DNA of 64,000 bases from Flavonifractor sp. AGMB03687 (GTDB lineage: Bacteria > Bacillota > Clostridia > Oscillospirales > Oscillospiraceae): NCBI RefSeq assembly GCF_017811815.1, contig NZ_JADKZI010000006.1, forward strand, positions 104,135-168,134, written 5' to 3'. Position numbers and translations under genes: made by a program. Below the pieces are notes generated by a model. That model saw nothing but the letters and a program-made list of their open reading frames with translations. It did no database searches and had not been told where the DNA came from. Shown piece by piece: positions 50,033 through 59,099 of this stretch (position 1 is its first letter; the number at the start of each line of letters is the position of its first letter).

Positions 50033-50362
50033 ATGACAAGGAAGTTTATTTATACGGAGCCATTTCGTCGTTGCTGGAAAGCAATGGGTTTGAGTGATAA
50101 TGACTTGCTTACCTTGGAAAAAGCGCTTCTTGAAAATCCGCAACTCGGTGATGTAATTGAAGGAACCGGCGGAGCAAGAAAGATGCGCATTCAACTGGAG
50201 GGGCGCGGTAAAAGTGGCGGAGGCAGAGTAATTTATCTGGATGTTTTTGAACAGGGGAATTTGTATCTGCTCTTTGCATATCCTAAGAATGTGCAGGAGA
50301 ATCTTACCCCTGACCAGAAAAAGGCCATTCAAAAGATGATCGAAGCTATTCGGAAGGAGTGA
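50033..50362 (+). CDS. RelE/HigB-type toxin
   Basis: 109 residues, a RelE/ParE-superfamily mRNA-interferase-like toxin: F-I-Y-T-E-P-F start, G-T-G-G-A-R-K-M-R-I-Q and R-V-I-Y-L-D in the core, LYLLFAYPKNVQENLTPDQK at the end. The toxin comes before the antitoxin, as in higBA loci. Four bases separate it from the antitoxin gene. It stabilises the element. Confidence 0.92.
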   Translation: MTRKFIYTEPFRRCWKAMGLSDNDLLTLEKALLENPQLGDVIEGTGGARKMRIQLEGRGKSGGGRVIYLDVFEQGNLYLLFAYPKNVQENLTPDQKKAIQKMIEAIRKE

Positions 50363-50366
50363 TCAT

Positions 50367-50714
50367 ATGTCTGAACTACGCTTTGAATCTTCCCTCTCGA
50401 TGGAGGAAATCGAAAACAATTTCAAAGATGTTGATTTCTTTTCTGGTATTATGGACGGCTTGCAGGAAGCTCTTGCATATACCAAAGGGAAAGCTGCGGC
50501 AGATACTTTTGCAAGAAAAAGATCTTTGCCTACAATCAATGTCGTAGAAATCCGCACATCCCTTGAGATGACACAAAAGGCATTTGCAGAAATGCTTGGT
50601 GTATCGTGCCGTACAGTTGAAGCATGGGAAAGTGGAAAGAGCACACCGACACCAACAGCAAAGAAATTGATGTCCCTTATTCAGGGAGATCATTCTCTTA
50701 TCCAAAAATTATAA
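50367..50714 (+). CDS. HigA/NadS-type antitoxin with XRE helix-turn-helix
   Basis: 115 residues. The HTH lies at residues ~62-105 (MTQKAFAEMLGVSCRTVEAWESGKSTPTP); the N-terminal part should bind the toxin. AAGGAGT precedes ATG 50367. It should neutralise the upstream toxin and repress the promoter at 49964-50012. Confidence 0.92.
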   Translation: MSELRFESSLSMEEIENNFKDVDFFSGIMDGLQEALAYTKGKAAADTFARKRSLPTINVVEIRTSLEMTQKAFAEMLGVSCRTVEAWESGKSTPTPTAKKLMSLIQGDHSLIQKL

Positions 50715-50863
50715 ACACTGATTGTTTTATAATACTTTGCTTAATGTTGTGCTTTGTCCGTTAATTCTATTCGCGTATCAACTCATATAGCAAATATGAA
50801 TTTGAGCATCTAAAAAGCGCAAAACAGTATTAGAGGCCGGGGAAAAGTCCCTGGCCTCTTTTT

Positions 50864-51259
50864 CTATCCAGATATAAGGTTTATATACTCCCGAACCTTT
50901 TGCACATTCCAAAAGACACGCTTGCCGATCTGGATACGGGCCTCAGCCGCCTCGCCGATCTGTACGGCTGAGTAGCGACCGCAACTGAGCAAGGCCTGCA
51001 ATTCTTCCGTAGTCACAGCAATCTTGTCTTGACTGTCTCCGCTTTCAAACTTTTTCGTCGCTCTCATCGCAAAATCATCCCCCTTGCCCGATAGATATGC
51101 GTTCTTCCGGGTCGCTTCTCCAGCCTCGTCAATAGCGGTTTTCACTTCTCGAAGAATCACTTCTACTCTGGCAAGCTGCTGCTCGCTAAACTCTTTCAAC
51201 AATAACAAGCACTTTTCGTAATTTTCCGTATGTTCTTTTGACTTATTCGCCATATACAT
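50864..51259 (-). CDS. Hypothetical protein with excisionase-like C-terminus
   Basis: 131 residues. The N-terminal two thirds are helical and charged (KCLLLLKEFSEQQLARVEVI, LREVKTAIDEAGEATRKNAY); the last ~40 residues (ALLSCGRYSAVQIGEAAEAR, IQIGKRVFWNVQKVREYINL) look like an excisionase-type winged helix in which a helix reads DNA and a basic wing follows. ATG 51259 or the ATG two codons further is the start; the longer frame is not supported. Possibly a DNA-binding accessory protein of the element. Confidence 0.65.
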   Translation of the reverse strand: MYMANKSKEHTENYEKCLLLLKEFSEQQLARVEVILREVKTAIDEAGEATRKNAYLSGKGDDFAMRATKKFESGDSQDKIAVTTEELQALLSCGRYSAVQIGEAAEARIQIGKRVFWNVQKVREYINLISG

Positions 51260-51342
51260 ACCACCACCGCAAGACCTGTCTCGCCCTTTTGTGCGCAAGG
51301 GCATCAAGAGAGGGAATAGCCAGCTTTTGTGCTAACCAGTTT

Positions 51343-51558
51343 TCACGATTCGTTGTCATCTGGAACATATTCTAATATGTCTCCAGGCTGACAATTCAGC
51401 AGCGAACACAATTTTGCTATTGTACGTGTATCTATATCTCCGCCCTGTTTGATCTTCCGAAAAGTAGCTTGGCCGATAATATTATCCTTTTTCATTGTGT
51501 ACGACGTTATTCCTCTCTCTTCCATGAGCCGCAACAATTTCCCATACACTATTCCCAT
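51343..51558 (-). CDS. XRE-family (Cro/cI-like) repressor
   Basis: 71 residues, small HTH protein (YGKLLRLMEERGITSYTMKK, then IIGQATFRKIKQGGDIDTRTIAKLCSLLNC) of the YozG-like group. ATG 51558 is chosen because relatives begin with M-x-I-x-Y and the added residues upstream have no similarity. It is divergent from the gene at 51835; the interval has repeated half-sites and two back-to-back promoters, so it is probably a small lysogeny-type switch. Confidence 0.88.
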   Translation of the reverse strand: MGIVYGKLLRLMEERGITSYTMKKDNIIGQATFRKIKQGGDIDTRTIAKLCSLLNCQPGDILEYVPDDNES

Positions 51559-51616
51559 TACGACGCCTCCAATCAGCGGAAACCTTATATTTGAGGTCTT
51601 CTCCTCCACTGTACAC

Positions 51617-51722
51617 AGTATAGCGCAAGAATATCACTAAATCAAGAGATAATTTGCACAAATAATGTCTCTAATTCTTGTGATATTTGCCGATTGAATA
51701 TCTCTATTATTAGTGATATACT
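51617..51722. promoter_or_regulatory. Divergent promoters with repeated operators
   Basis: Leftward: TTGATT-17 bp-TATACT on the minus strand (51617-51645) for the repressor. Rightward: TTGAAT-17 bp-TATACT (51694-51722). Half-sites related to AGTGATAT occur at 51630-51640 (inverted), 51678-51687 and 51710-51720, overlapping both promoters, as expected for operators of the neighbouring XRE repressor. Confidence 0.8.
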
Positions 51723-51734
51723 TATAATCAGAAA

Positions 51735-51807
51735 GGGGGAGGAAACCGGGAAACGCTTTCCCCGAGTAGGCAGGACGCGAAACGGACACACGCCCCGGCC
51801 CTCCCCC
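51735..51807 (+). other. Structured 5' leader
   Basis: Starting about 12 bases after the rightward promoter, GGGGGAGG (51735-51742) pairs with CCTCCCCC (51800-51807), and CCGGG (51746-51750) with CCCGG (51794-51798), closing a ~40-base internal part. It lies 27 bases before the start codon of the next gene. It may regulate stability or translation, or bind a ligand; I do not recognise a known class. Confidence 0.5.
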
Positions 51808-51834
51808 TAATAAATCAAAAAGGAGTTATGAGTT

Positions 51835-52110
51835 ATGGGAAACATCGAACTGGACAGCAAGATTAAGGAACTGCGGGAACTTCGCCGCATGGCTGAGGAG
51901 CTGCAAGGCGAGATTGATAGCCTCCAGGACTCCATCAAAGCCGAGATGACCGCCCGTGAGGTGGACACCATCGCCGGGAGCGACTACAAGATCACTTGGA
52001 AGAGCGTCACCAGTAGCCGCCTGGATACCGCCGCACTGAAGAAGGCCATGCCGGACGTGGTGGAACGCTTCACCAAGACCACCACAAACCGCCGCTTCCT
52101 TATTGCATGA
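51835..52110 (+). CDS. Phage-type protein of unknown function
   Basis: 91 residues: N-terminal coiled coil (KIKELRELRRMAEELQGEID, SLQDSIKAEMTA) followed by a small beta/alpha part with the pattern Y-K-I-T-W-K-x-V-T-S-S-R-L-D-T-A-A-L and a final T-T-T-N-R-R-F-L-I-A. Similar proteins are frequent in clostridial phages, without a known function; they recall the N-terminal part of Gp157-like proteins. GGAG precedes ATG 51835. Confidence 0.75.
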   Translation: MGNIELDSKIKELRELRRMAEELQGEIDSLQDSIKAEMTAREVDTIAGSDYKITWKSVTSSRLDTAALKKAMPDVVERFTKTTTNRRFLIA

Positions 52111-52237
52111 GAAAGGCCGCTTGTCAAAGACGCCGACCAAAGCACTTGACAAGCAGCCCAGACACCACCACGGGGCGGGTCGAATACAGTATACCACGGC
52201 CCGCCCCTCAACGCAACAACTTAAAGGAGAGGGCACC

Positions 52238-52484
52238 ATGAATAACGACATCATTACCGAATGGAACAGCATGAGTACCGAGGAGCAAATCAAGCTGATA
52301 ACTGCTTGCGTTCGCAAGGCCGCAAATAAGGATGTAGGAAGCTACGCCACAAGCCAGCACGGCCACGAGATCAACGAGTTTGTCAATGAGGCATGGGAGC
52401 GTATCACCAACAGCCTGCAGCCCGACGAGTTGACCGCCTGCAACAAGCGGAGAGCCGCCCAAGGTAAAGAGCCGATCACCCTTG
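52238..52484 (+). pseudogene. Phage-type hypothetical protein, 3' truncated
   Basis: From ATG 52238 (AAAGGAGAGGG upstream) about 82 residues read like a genuine phage protein (MNNDIITEWNSMSTEEQIKL, SYATSQHGHEINEFVNEAWE, CNKRRAAQGKEPITL). Beyond about 52484 the frame runs into the antisense of the tape-measure gene and continues by chance to 52822. So the 3' part has been lost in the rearrangement at 52485. Confidence 0.75.
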
Positions 52485-55438
52485 TTAGCGTCAGTAGCCT
52501 CTTCAGTGGCATAAAGCAGATTGTTCAGCGTCGCAATGTCGCCCTCCTGCTTTGCAATTCGCAGAGCTTCAATATACGACAAAGAACTTTCAATAGCAAG
52601 CTCCTGAGTTTTGGCCGCAATCACAGCACGAATCCGCTCTTCATTGATAACAAGTTGCCCATTTTCGTCAATCAAGTATGCCAAGTATTTCTGTCCCATA
52701 GCCCTGACACTTTGCAATGTGTCTACGGTCACATATCCACTCTCAGCATACTCGTCCGCCGCGTCATGGAGTGTGTCGTAAACATTTTGGATAGTATCCT
52801 GATAGTCTCCCACGGCGGTTGAACACTTGTTGTAGGCGTCATACAAAGCCTCATAGACCTCGTTATCTGAGCCTGCAGCGTCAGCCACAATATCCAACAT
52901 TTTGCCCAGCCGTTCATAGGCATTGATAACACCCTCCACAGTAGAGAGGTCAAAGTCACCGTCATCCAGCAACCACAACTCCATACCACGGGAAGCCCAA
53001 GATCCGTCAGAAATATACCCTGCATCGGCCAGTGCCTGAAGTCCTCTGCTGTTTGTGTCCGCTTCGTCTCCGCCCCACGTCGTAATAATGTGGTTCATAG
53101 ACTTGGAAGCGGGGCCGGAAGCCTTAGCTTTACTCAGAAGCTCGTCTTCTTGGGCATTGAGGCCACCACGCAGGTCACGTTCAGATGCTTGCAAAGATTC
53201 AATAGCAGCGGCTTTGATAGCCTCAGTCAGACTACCATACTCCTCGACCAGCTCCTCAATTCGGCCTTTTTCCAGACCCAATTTCTTAATCAGATCATCC
53301 TGTGTGGAAAGCAAATCCTCCTTGGCGGACTCATCGGTTTTGACTGCTTCGCTAAGGTCGAGGTATCTGCCGGTCAGATCGACTACCTCATCACTGAGAG
53401 TAGCGGCTGCGTTTGCGGCTTCGATTGCCGCTTGACGCGCTTCCTCCTGGGCATTGGTAACTGTTTCCACTGCCATAACAAGAGCGCTGACAGCCAGCAT
53501 AATCAAACCGACAGGGTTTGACATAAACGCCGCTTTGATACTTGCTCCAAGGCCGGTCATTGCCGCCGATAGGCTCCATGTCGCGCCCGTAGCAGCACTT
53601 TCAGAAGCAGCAAGGCCAAGTGTCTCGATTTTCTGTACTGCTTCCGCCTCAGAAAGCCCAGAAGCCATGAGGATCGCTTTCATTTGGGCCGCAGAGAGCT
53701 GTTTAGAGGTTAGCACCAGCTTCAGCTGTTCATCACTCAGTCCCTTTGTGAGTTTCCCCAGTTTGGCGAGCGTATCAGCTGACAGCCCGCCCACAGTATC
53801 GACATTCCGCATCATGTTGATGGCTGTTCCAAGATTAAGGACTTCGTGATATGCCGTTTTGAACCCGCTCGAAATTAGCGAGACACCTTTAATGACGCCT
53901 CCAGCCCCCAACGAGATCAGAGCGGCTTTCAGTAGCCCCACCTTCTCCGCAAACTCCACAACGGCGGTGCCGGCATCAATCAGGTCTTTCACAAGATTGG
54001 AGTCAATGGTATCCATTGTAAGGCTTTCCAGTGCTGCCGTAAAAGATGCCGCCTTTGCCCCGATAGAATCCTCGTATGCAGAGAATTTTTCCAGTGCGGT
54101 ACCAGCGCTATCCGCCGCTACACCGGCATATTCCAGCGCCTTTCCATAGTTCTCCATCAAGACGAGGAAATTTTCTTGTTGTCTGGTTCCGGCGAACGCA
54201 TTTGCGATGGCCCGCTTGTCAATCGCCCCGAATTGCTCCCATTTGGCATAAACATCATCAAGCACTTCAGCAAAGTTGCGGAAATCGCCATCGACACCCC
54301 GCAGTGCAATTCCAAAGCTCTTCAACACAGTTTCAACATCACTCAGATCCTCGCCATCGTCGTCCAAGTAATTGCCCAGTTTGATATTACCCATACGGGC
54401 AAAAATTGTTTTGAAGCTCTCACCGATTGTCTCAGCTGACTTTTGTGTGACCTCTTCCACGGTCGCCAGATAGCCCAACAGACGATCCATACTGACCCCA
54501 CTGATGTTAGCACTATTCGCCGTTCTGGACATAGCTACGGCCAAGTCTGAGGCTGTTACAGCGGCTTTCAAGTCAATGGCCGTCAATTTATCCACGATCC
54601 TAGATACGTCCTCTACGGCCATCCCATAGCCTTTCATGGCACTTGTCAAGTTCTGCGTTGCCGTAGCAGACTCCATTGCACCAACCTTTGACAGGATCAT
54701 TGACTGTTCAATCAACGTCGCAGTTTCGGCGGCTGTTTTGCCTTGCCGCAGCCACTCAGCAGCGGCATCGCTGATCTGCGTCGTGGTTGCCCCCAACTGT
54801 TGTGCCATCTGATTGTACTCTTTCAGAAGTACATAAGCCTCTTCGCTCCCGCTTCCGGTGACGATGGCGAGGTCAGTTGCGGCCTTATCCAGCTCCACGA
54901 CAGTATCCTTGGCTTCCTGCGCCGCACGTCTCAGCGCTTGCAGAGCGGTACGAGCCAAATACACCTTTGCAGCCATGTTAGATGCGCTATTGCTGGCCTT
55001 GTCCATTTTCTGAGACAGTTGATCGACCTGTTCAGCACCCTCTACACTTACATTGGCCTTTGCCTCTACTTGGGGAATCTGCCGCAGTTGCTGTAGCTGT
55101 TCTTGTACATTTTTTCGCGTTGAGGCGGTATCCAGCAGGCCGGTAAGCTGCACTTCTGTATTCTTCAGCTTTTTTACGGTGCCGGCCACATTCTTTTTCG
55201 TGGCATCCTGATCCATCTGACCGACCAGACGAACATGGTTCTTCGCTGCATTGAGCTGTTTAAGGTCTTTCTTGATTTGAGCGGCACTCGCCGTCTGGTT
55301 AAGCCCCGCCGTAATTTTGATTTGATAGCTCTTGAACTTCTCCTGCAGTTGGTTCATCTGTGTTGTCATGGTCGTCAGAGACTTTTCAAAATCAAGCGCG
55401 GCCTCAATCAAGATTTGCAGGCCGTCGTTCTCGTTCAT
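52485..55438 (-). pseudogene. Phage tail tape-measure protein, C-terminally truncated
   Basis: About 984 residues of a TP901-type tape-measure protein: N-terminal coiled coils, then the conserved domain (AAEWLRQGKTAAETATLIEQ, SMILSKVGAMESATATQNLT, RLLGYLATVEEVTQKSAETI, GESFKTIFARMGNIKLG) and two hydrophobic segments near residues 510 and 640. It breaks off at about 52485, where the sequence becomes the antisense of the preceding truncated gene; an accidental frame continues to 52208. The tape-measure gene is the only clear virion gene in the element. Confidence 0.85.
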
Positions 55439-55442
55439 ATCA

Positions 55443-55799
55443 TTATCCCTCCTTCTTTATTCCTTTCAGAAGAGAAATTGTGCTGTCCACAAGCTCCATC
55501 TTTTTCTCTTCGCTGAGGTTTTCCCAATTCTCCCTAAATTCCTCCTCCGTGAGTGGCAACTGCAATTTCTCCATCGTTTGCTGTACCAGATGACGGAGCC
55601 GTGCATCTATCTCAGACTGCGCCATCTGAGCAACTGCCATGACCACGTGGTTCTCATCGCAGCGCCACTCCTTCGTGAGTTGCTGGAGCATTGCCGCCGC
55701 CCGTCCTTTGTCGTAAGCATCCGGTTCGTTGCAGTGTAGTTTTGTCAAAGCGTTTAGCGAACACCGAAACGCTTCCAGTTTATCAAAACCCTGTTTCAT
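55443..55799 (-). CDS. Phage hypothetical protein (candidate tail-assembly chaperone)
   Basis: 118 residues, acidic, all-helical. It lies directly before the tape-measure gene with a gap of 4 bases, where tail-assembly chaperones are usually encoded, but I see no frameshift site and no recognised domain. ATG 55799 overlaps the previous stop (ATGA) and has GGAGG 9 bases upstream. Confidence 0.65.
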   Translation of the reverse strand: MKQGFDKLEAFRCSLNALTKLHCNEPDAYDKGRAAAMLQQLTKEWRCDENHVVMAVAQMAQSEIDARLRHLVQQTMEKLQLPLTEEEFRENWENLSEEKKMELVDSTISLLKGIKKEG

Positions 55800-56032
55800 T
55801 CTCTTTTCCTCCATCCTTCATCCGTATCCCCGTCCAATTTCCGGTCGTACTCCTGGATATAATCTTTCAGTCTTTCTAACTGTCGCTGTGTCAAGAGTTT
55901 ATAGCCTCTTTTGAAGCTGTATAGTGAAGCCTCGCTAATCCCGACCTGTTGGGCAAGAAAATTTGCTCGCAGCCCTCTTCGCTCCAAAAAGCTATTCAGT
56001 TGTTTCATCACGGTAACCTGTTCTTGCATCAC
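55796..56032 (-). CDS. Small helix-turn-helix protein
   Basis: 78 residues with an XRE-like HTH (RRGLRANFLAQQVGISEASL, then YSFKRGYKLLTQRQLERLKDYI). An odd place for a regulator, inside a tail-gene cluster. The stop overlaps the next start (ATGA). Upstream of it (56041-56209) is a hairpin AAGCAGTC/GACTGCTT (56079-56110). Confidence 0.75.
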   Translation of the reverse strand: MMQEQVTVMKQLNSFLERRGLRANFLAQQVGISEASLYSFKRGYKLLTQRQLERLKDYIQEYDRKLDGDTDEGWRKRE

Positions 56033-56208
56033 GTAAACCTCCTTTCACGTAAAAATTTCCTTACAACTTGGGCATAAATGAAGCAGTCCAGCGTTTGCCA
56101 GACTGCTTTATGTTTGTGGGAGAAGTGATCCGCCACGGCAATGCGGCCTTGACCCCCTCATAATATAGGTACCGGTTACGATACAAAGTCGTTGCATTTT
56201 CGTCATTC

Positions 56209-57009
56209 TCAACAGACTATTTCACTATTTTTTAGAGCTTTTGCTATATGCGCCACTCTGGTACGCACTTGCTGCTCTGTTAACCTGTATCGGCGCTCAA
56301 TATCCCGCTTTGTTGATCCTCTTGAAAGATCGTAGGCAATGGAGCGTTCCAGTCGGTCGCTAATACACTCCAAGAACTCGTCAGCAAAATACACATCATA
56401 GAACGGGTGGCTGTAGCCGGCGTGCAGAGAAATGATTTCCGCCGCCTCCTGATCTGTGAATTGTGCCCCACCATCATCAGTTAAGAGGGGAATGCTCAGG
56501 CTGGACAATGTATTTGTGTTGCACTTGCGGCGAGGATCATAATACCGCCGCTGCAATCCCCGCTCGGTATAGACATTAGCACTATCCGTTGTCGGCGCAT
56601 CCGGGGCAGTCAAGAGGTAGTCGGCAAGCTCGTCCACCGTCCTCCATGCGTTCTGAAAATACTTCCACCCTTCTTCCTGTGTGCGGAGCGGGAGACCGGA
56701 GCTAACCTCCTCAATAAAACTGCCGTAGCTCCGCTCTACCTCATCATAGCTCTTGCGCCATCCAGAGCCTACGGCACACAAATCGGCCACCCGCTTGTGC
56801 CGGCTCCCGTAGGCCAGTGTAGGTTGGTGTTTCTTCCAGTCTGGCCCACTCCCGCAAACAGGGCAGGCGATACTTCCATCGGGCTGGATCTCACTTATAC
56901 GCCACTGACGACAAGTATTGCAGTACCAATATGCGTTTTCGCCAGCAAATCCGCTTGTATCATTTTGGCCGATTCTCCGGGGCAACGTCCCCTTATCCAA
57001 TGCTATCAT
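56209..57009 (-). CDS. Zinc-ribbon protein with C-terminal HTH
   Basis: 266 residues. A zinc ribbon (Y-C-N-T-C-R-Q-W ... C-P-V-C-G) lies at about residues 27-55, and the end (RGSTKRDIERRYRLTEQQVR, TRVAHIAKAL) resembles a sigma region 4 or HTH. I do not recognise a family; it might be a regulator of element genes. I use ATG 57009 (MIALDKG); an in-frame ATG at 57057 is also possible, overlapping the previous gene by 4 bases. Confidence 0.6.
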   Translation of the reverse strand: MIALDKGTLPRRIGQNDTSGFAGENAYWYCNTCRQWRISEIQPDGSIACPVCGSGPDWKKHQPTLAYGSRHKRVADLCAVGSGWRKSYDEVERSYGSFIEEVSSGLPLRTQEEGWKYFQNAWRTVDELADYLLTAPDAPTTDSANVYTERGLQRRYYDPRRKCNTNTLSSLSIPLLTDDGGAQFTDQEAAEIISLHAGYSHPFYDVYFADEFLECISDRLERSIAYDLSRGSTKRDIERRYRLTEQQVRTRVAHIAKALKNSEIVC

Positions 57010-57053
57010 GATAATCTCCTGTTGCCCTCGTGACCTCCGGGGTGGGGCAGTGT

Positions 57054-57422
57054 TCACTGCGGAAGCTCCATTTCCCTCAAACGTTTGATTTCCTTTTCCA
57101 TACGCTCAATGCCCTTGCGAGCGTCCTTTGTATCCGACTTCCACTGGGGGAAAGCACCATACGCCGCCAAAAACGCTTGATACCGCTGTATCCATTCATG
57201 CAGTGAAGCTATCATATGCCCACGATCTTCGTCATTAACAGGGTGCATTTTCGCATTCAGCACAGCAACAGCGTTAGCCGGGTTGCTATTTGTCAAAGTA
57301 CAGACTTGCTCTTTATCAGAAGCCGTCCAGGTACCATTTGCCTCGAACCGCAGATATTCAGTTTCATTGGTGCCAGAGGGAAAGACAAGTTTTGACATCT
57401 TCCGCCAATCAAAGTTTTCCAT
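57054..57422 (-). CDS. Hypothetical protein
   Basis: 122 residues, no recognised domain; N-terminal beta-rich part (KLVFPSGTNETEYLRFEANG) and a C-terminal helix rich in Lys/Glu (GIERMEKEIKRLREMEL). It precedes the zinc-ribbon gene on the same strand. No gene is seen between 57422 and 57644. Confidence 0.6.
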   Translation of the reverse strand: MENFDWRKMSKLVFPSGTNETEYLRFEANGTWTASDKEQVCTLTNSNPANAVAVLNAKMHPVNDEDRGHMIASLHEWIQRYQAFLAAYGAFPQWKSDTKDARKGIERMEKEIKRLREMELPQ

Positions 57423-57643
57423 TGAAAATCACCTTGCTTTATTATGGGAAAGTGCTTTTTTCTATCGTCCATCGCTTCACTTCGCTAAAGTCTCCCCGAA
57501 CCCCATAATTTAGTACGTTAAAGTGTCGAATTATTCGACAATAGACGAGTCTTTCCGAGCGGTGCATCGAGACTGCTATTTGCTTAATTTGGGGGTATTC
57601 AATCCGCTCAAATCTCCGACAACAGACGAAAAAGTGACGAAAT

Positions 57644-58837
57644 TTACATTAAAACTGCCGTAACATCACCAGTCCAGGGAGTAAACTCGTTATCGTTTGC
57701 CCGCAAAAGCCCCTCTATGACATTGAACTGATCTCCATGATACTCTCGCCCATCATCCATCAGCATTTGTGACAGGCAAGCTGTTTTTGTGCGGTCTTTC
57801 GGCCTGGGCAACATCTCTCCACTGCTTTTTGCAGTATCCCTGAACTTTCTGAGAAAGTCTAAGAGTTCATCAACGCCATGGCAAATGACACGCCGTATAA
57901 TTACGTTTTCACCGTTGATCTTGCCGCACAAGATTCTAAAATTATCGCCAATGCGGACAGGTACGAAGAAATACGGAAGATTTATCTGCACGATTAAATT
58001 ATTTTTGGAATCGTTTTTTGTCCCTTCCATAGCTGTGAGGTTATGGAAGCAGTTATTCTGGGTATTGTTGCGAAGATGGTCAATCTGCAGCCCACTTTCT
58101 GATAGCTCGTTACACCCATTCTTTATTGACCGTTCCAGATCATCTACACGTAGTTTGCCTGTATGGTAGAGCCATACCACTGTATGCAAACTAATCGGAC
58201 AACCATCTACCCTGAATAATAACTTGTCAGATGCAGTAGACGTGTTGGTCTTCGACGCCTCTTTGAGCAGTTTCCGCTGTGTTGTCCGCTTGCTTTCCCA
58301 TCCAGCCAGCCGTGGAGGTAATGCGCCGTCTCTCCTAAAAACGTACCACGAGGCAAGTCTTGTGTTGCAAAGGATCGAATACAGAGTGGGATCATAGTCG
58401 GTGAAGAAAATCTGATTCTGATTTGTGAGCTTTATCCAGATTCTGAACTCATCATGCCATATACGTCGGCTTTGGTTGTAGGGAACCTCATCGCCGTACA
58501 CATACAGATTTGCACTGGTCAGATTGTAAGGGTTTCCGTCACACAAGTACACATATCGTTCTGTTTTGGGCATTGTATGGACAATACCACATCCATAAGG
58601 GCGATAGGACTGGTAAACCGCCAATCTCAGGGAGCCATGCTTGCCAGCACCCTCGCCATTTCCGTTAATCCAGAAGTAACCATATCGTTTGATATGCTCT
58701 ATCAACGTCTCGACCGCCCTTAAATCACGGTCAAGCATATACTTTCTGCTGTGTTTCTGTGCATTGATCTCAAAATAGCAGTGCTCTTTGTCGATGGTGA
58801 TACGGTTAGAGCCGTACACAAATAATTCTTCTGCCAT
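57644..58837 (-). CDS. HNH-like protein
   Basis: 397 residues. Near residue 255 the sequence GLQIDHLRNNTQNNCFHNLT matches the beta-beta-alpha/HNH pattern (D-H-x-x-x-x-x-x-N-x-x-x-N-L) of phage HNH proteins, but the first His pair is incomplete (I-D-H). The N-terminal half may have a related repeat (VYLCDGNPYNLTSANLYVYG), reminiscent of the AP2/HNH class. It could be a homing-type endonuclease or a domesticated DNA-binding protein. ATG 58837 follows AAAGGAG. Nothing is seen between 58837 and 59100 on either strand. Confidence 0.6.
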   Translation of the reverse strand: MAEELFVYGSNRITIDKEHCYFEINAQKHSRKYMLDRDLRAVETLIEHIKRYGYFWINGNGEGAGKHGSLRLAVYQSYRPYGCGIVHTMPKTERYVYLCDGNPYNLTSANLYVYGDEVPYNQSRRIWHDEFRIWIKLTNQNQIFFTDYDPTLYSILCNTRLASWYVFRRDGALPPRLAGWESKRTTQRKLLKEASKTNTSTASDKLLFRVDGCPISLHTVVWLYHTGKLRVDDLERSIKNGCNELSESGLQIDHLRNNTQNNCFHNLTAMEGTKNDSKNNLIVQINLPYFFVPVRIGDNFRILCGKINGENVIIRRVICHGVDELLDFLRKFRDTAKSSGEMLPRPKDRTKTACLSQMLMDDGREYHGDQFNVIEGLLRANDNEFTPWTGDVTAVLM

Positions 58838-59099
58838 AAAGCATCTCCTTTCTGGTTGAAATATTCGCACACCAGTTGGTTATGCGTGCGAAACTGACAG
58901 CGAAGTAGAAAAGAAATATTTTTCTTCCTTTTCGCTCTGGCAGTAGGTACGGTGTACGCAGATTTTACTATGATTTGGGGTGCTGGCCTCCACACCTTAT
59001 ACCACACTTTTTATGCCTCTGTCCTCTTAAGCAGATGCCCTCAAATCGCCGTCAGTAAATGGGGTTTCTCGCCAGTTTTGGATGACCCCTCATCCAAAG

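Noticed and set aside
52208..52484. C-terminal ~90 residues of the tape-measure frame
   Set aside because: This part is only the antisense of the phage gene starting at 52238, so it is not real tape-measure sequence.
52490..52822. C-terminal extension of the plus-strand gene starting at 52238
   Set aside because: It is the antisense of the tape-measure gene, read by chance after the junction.
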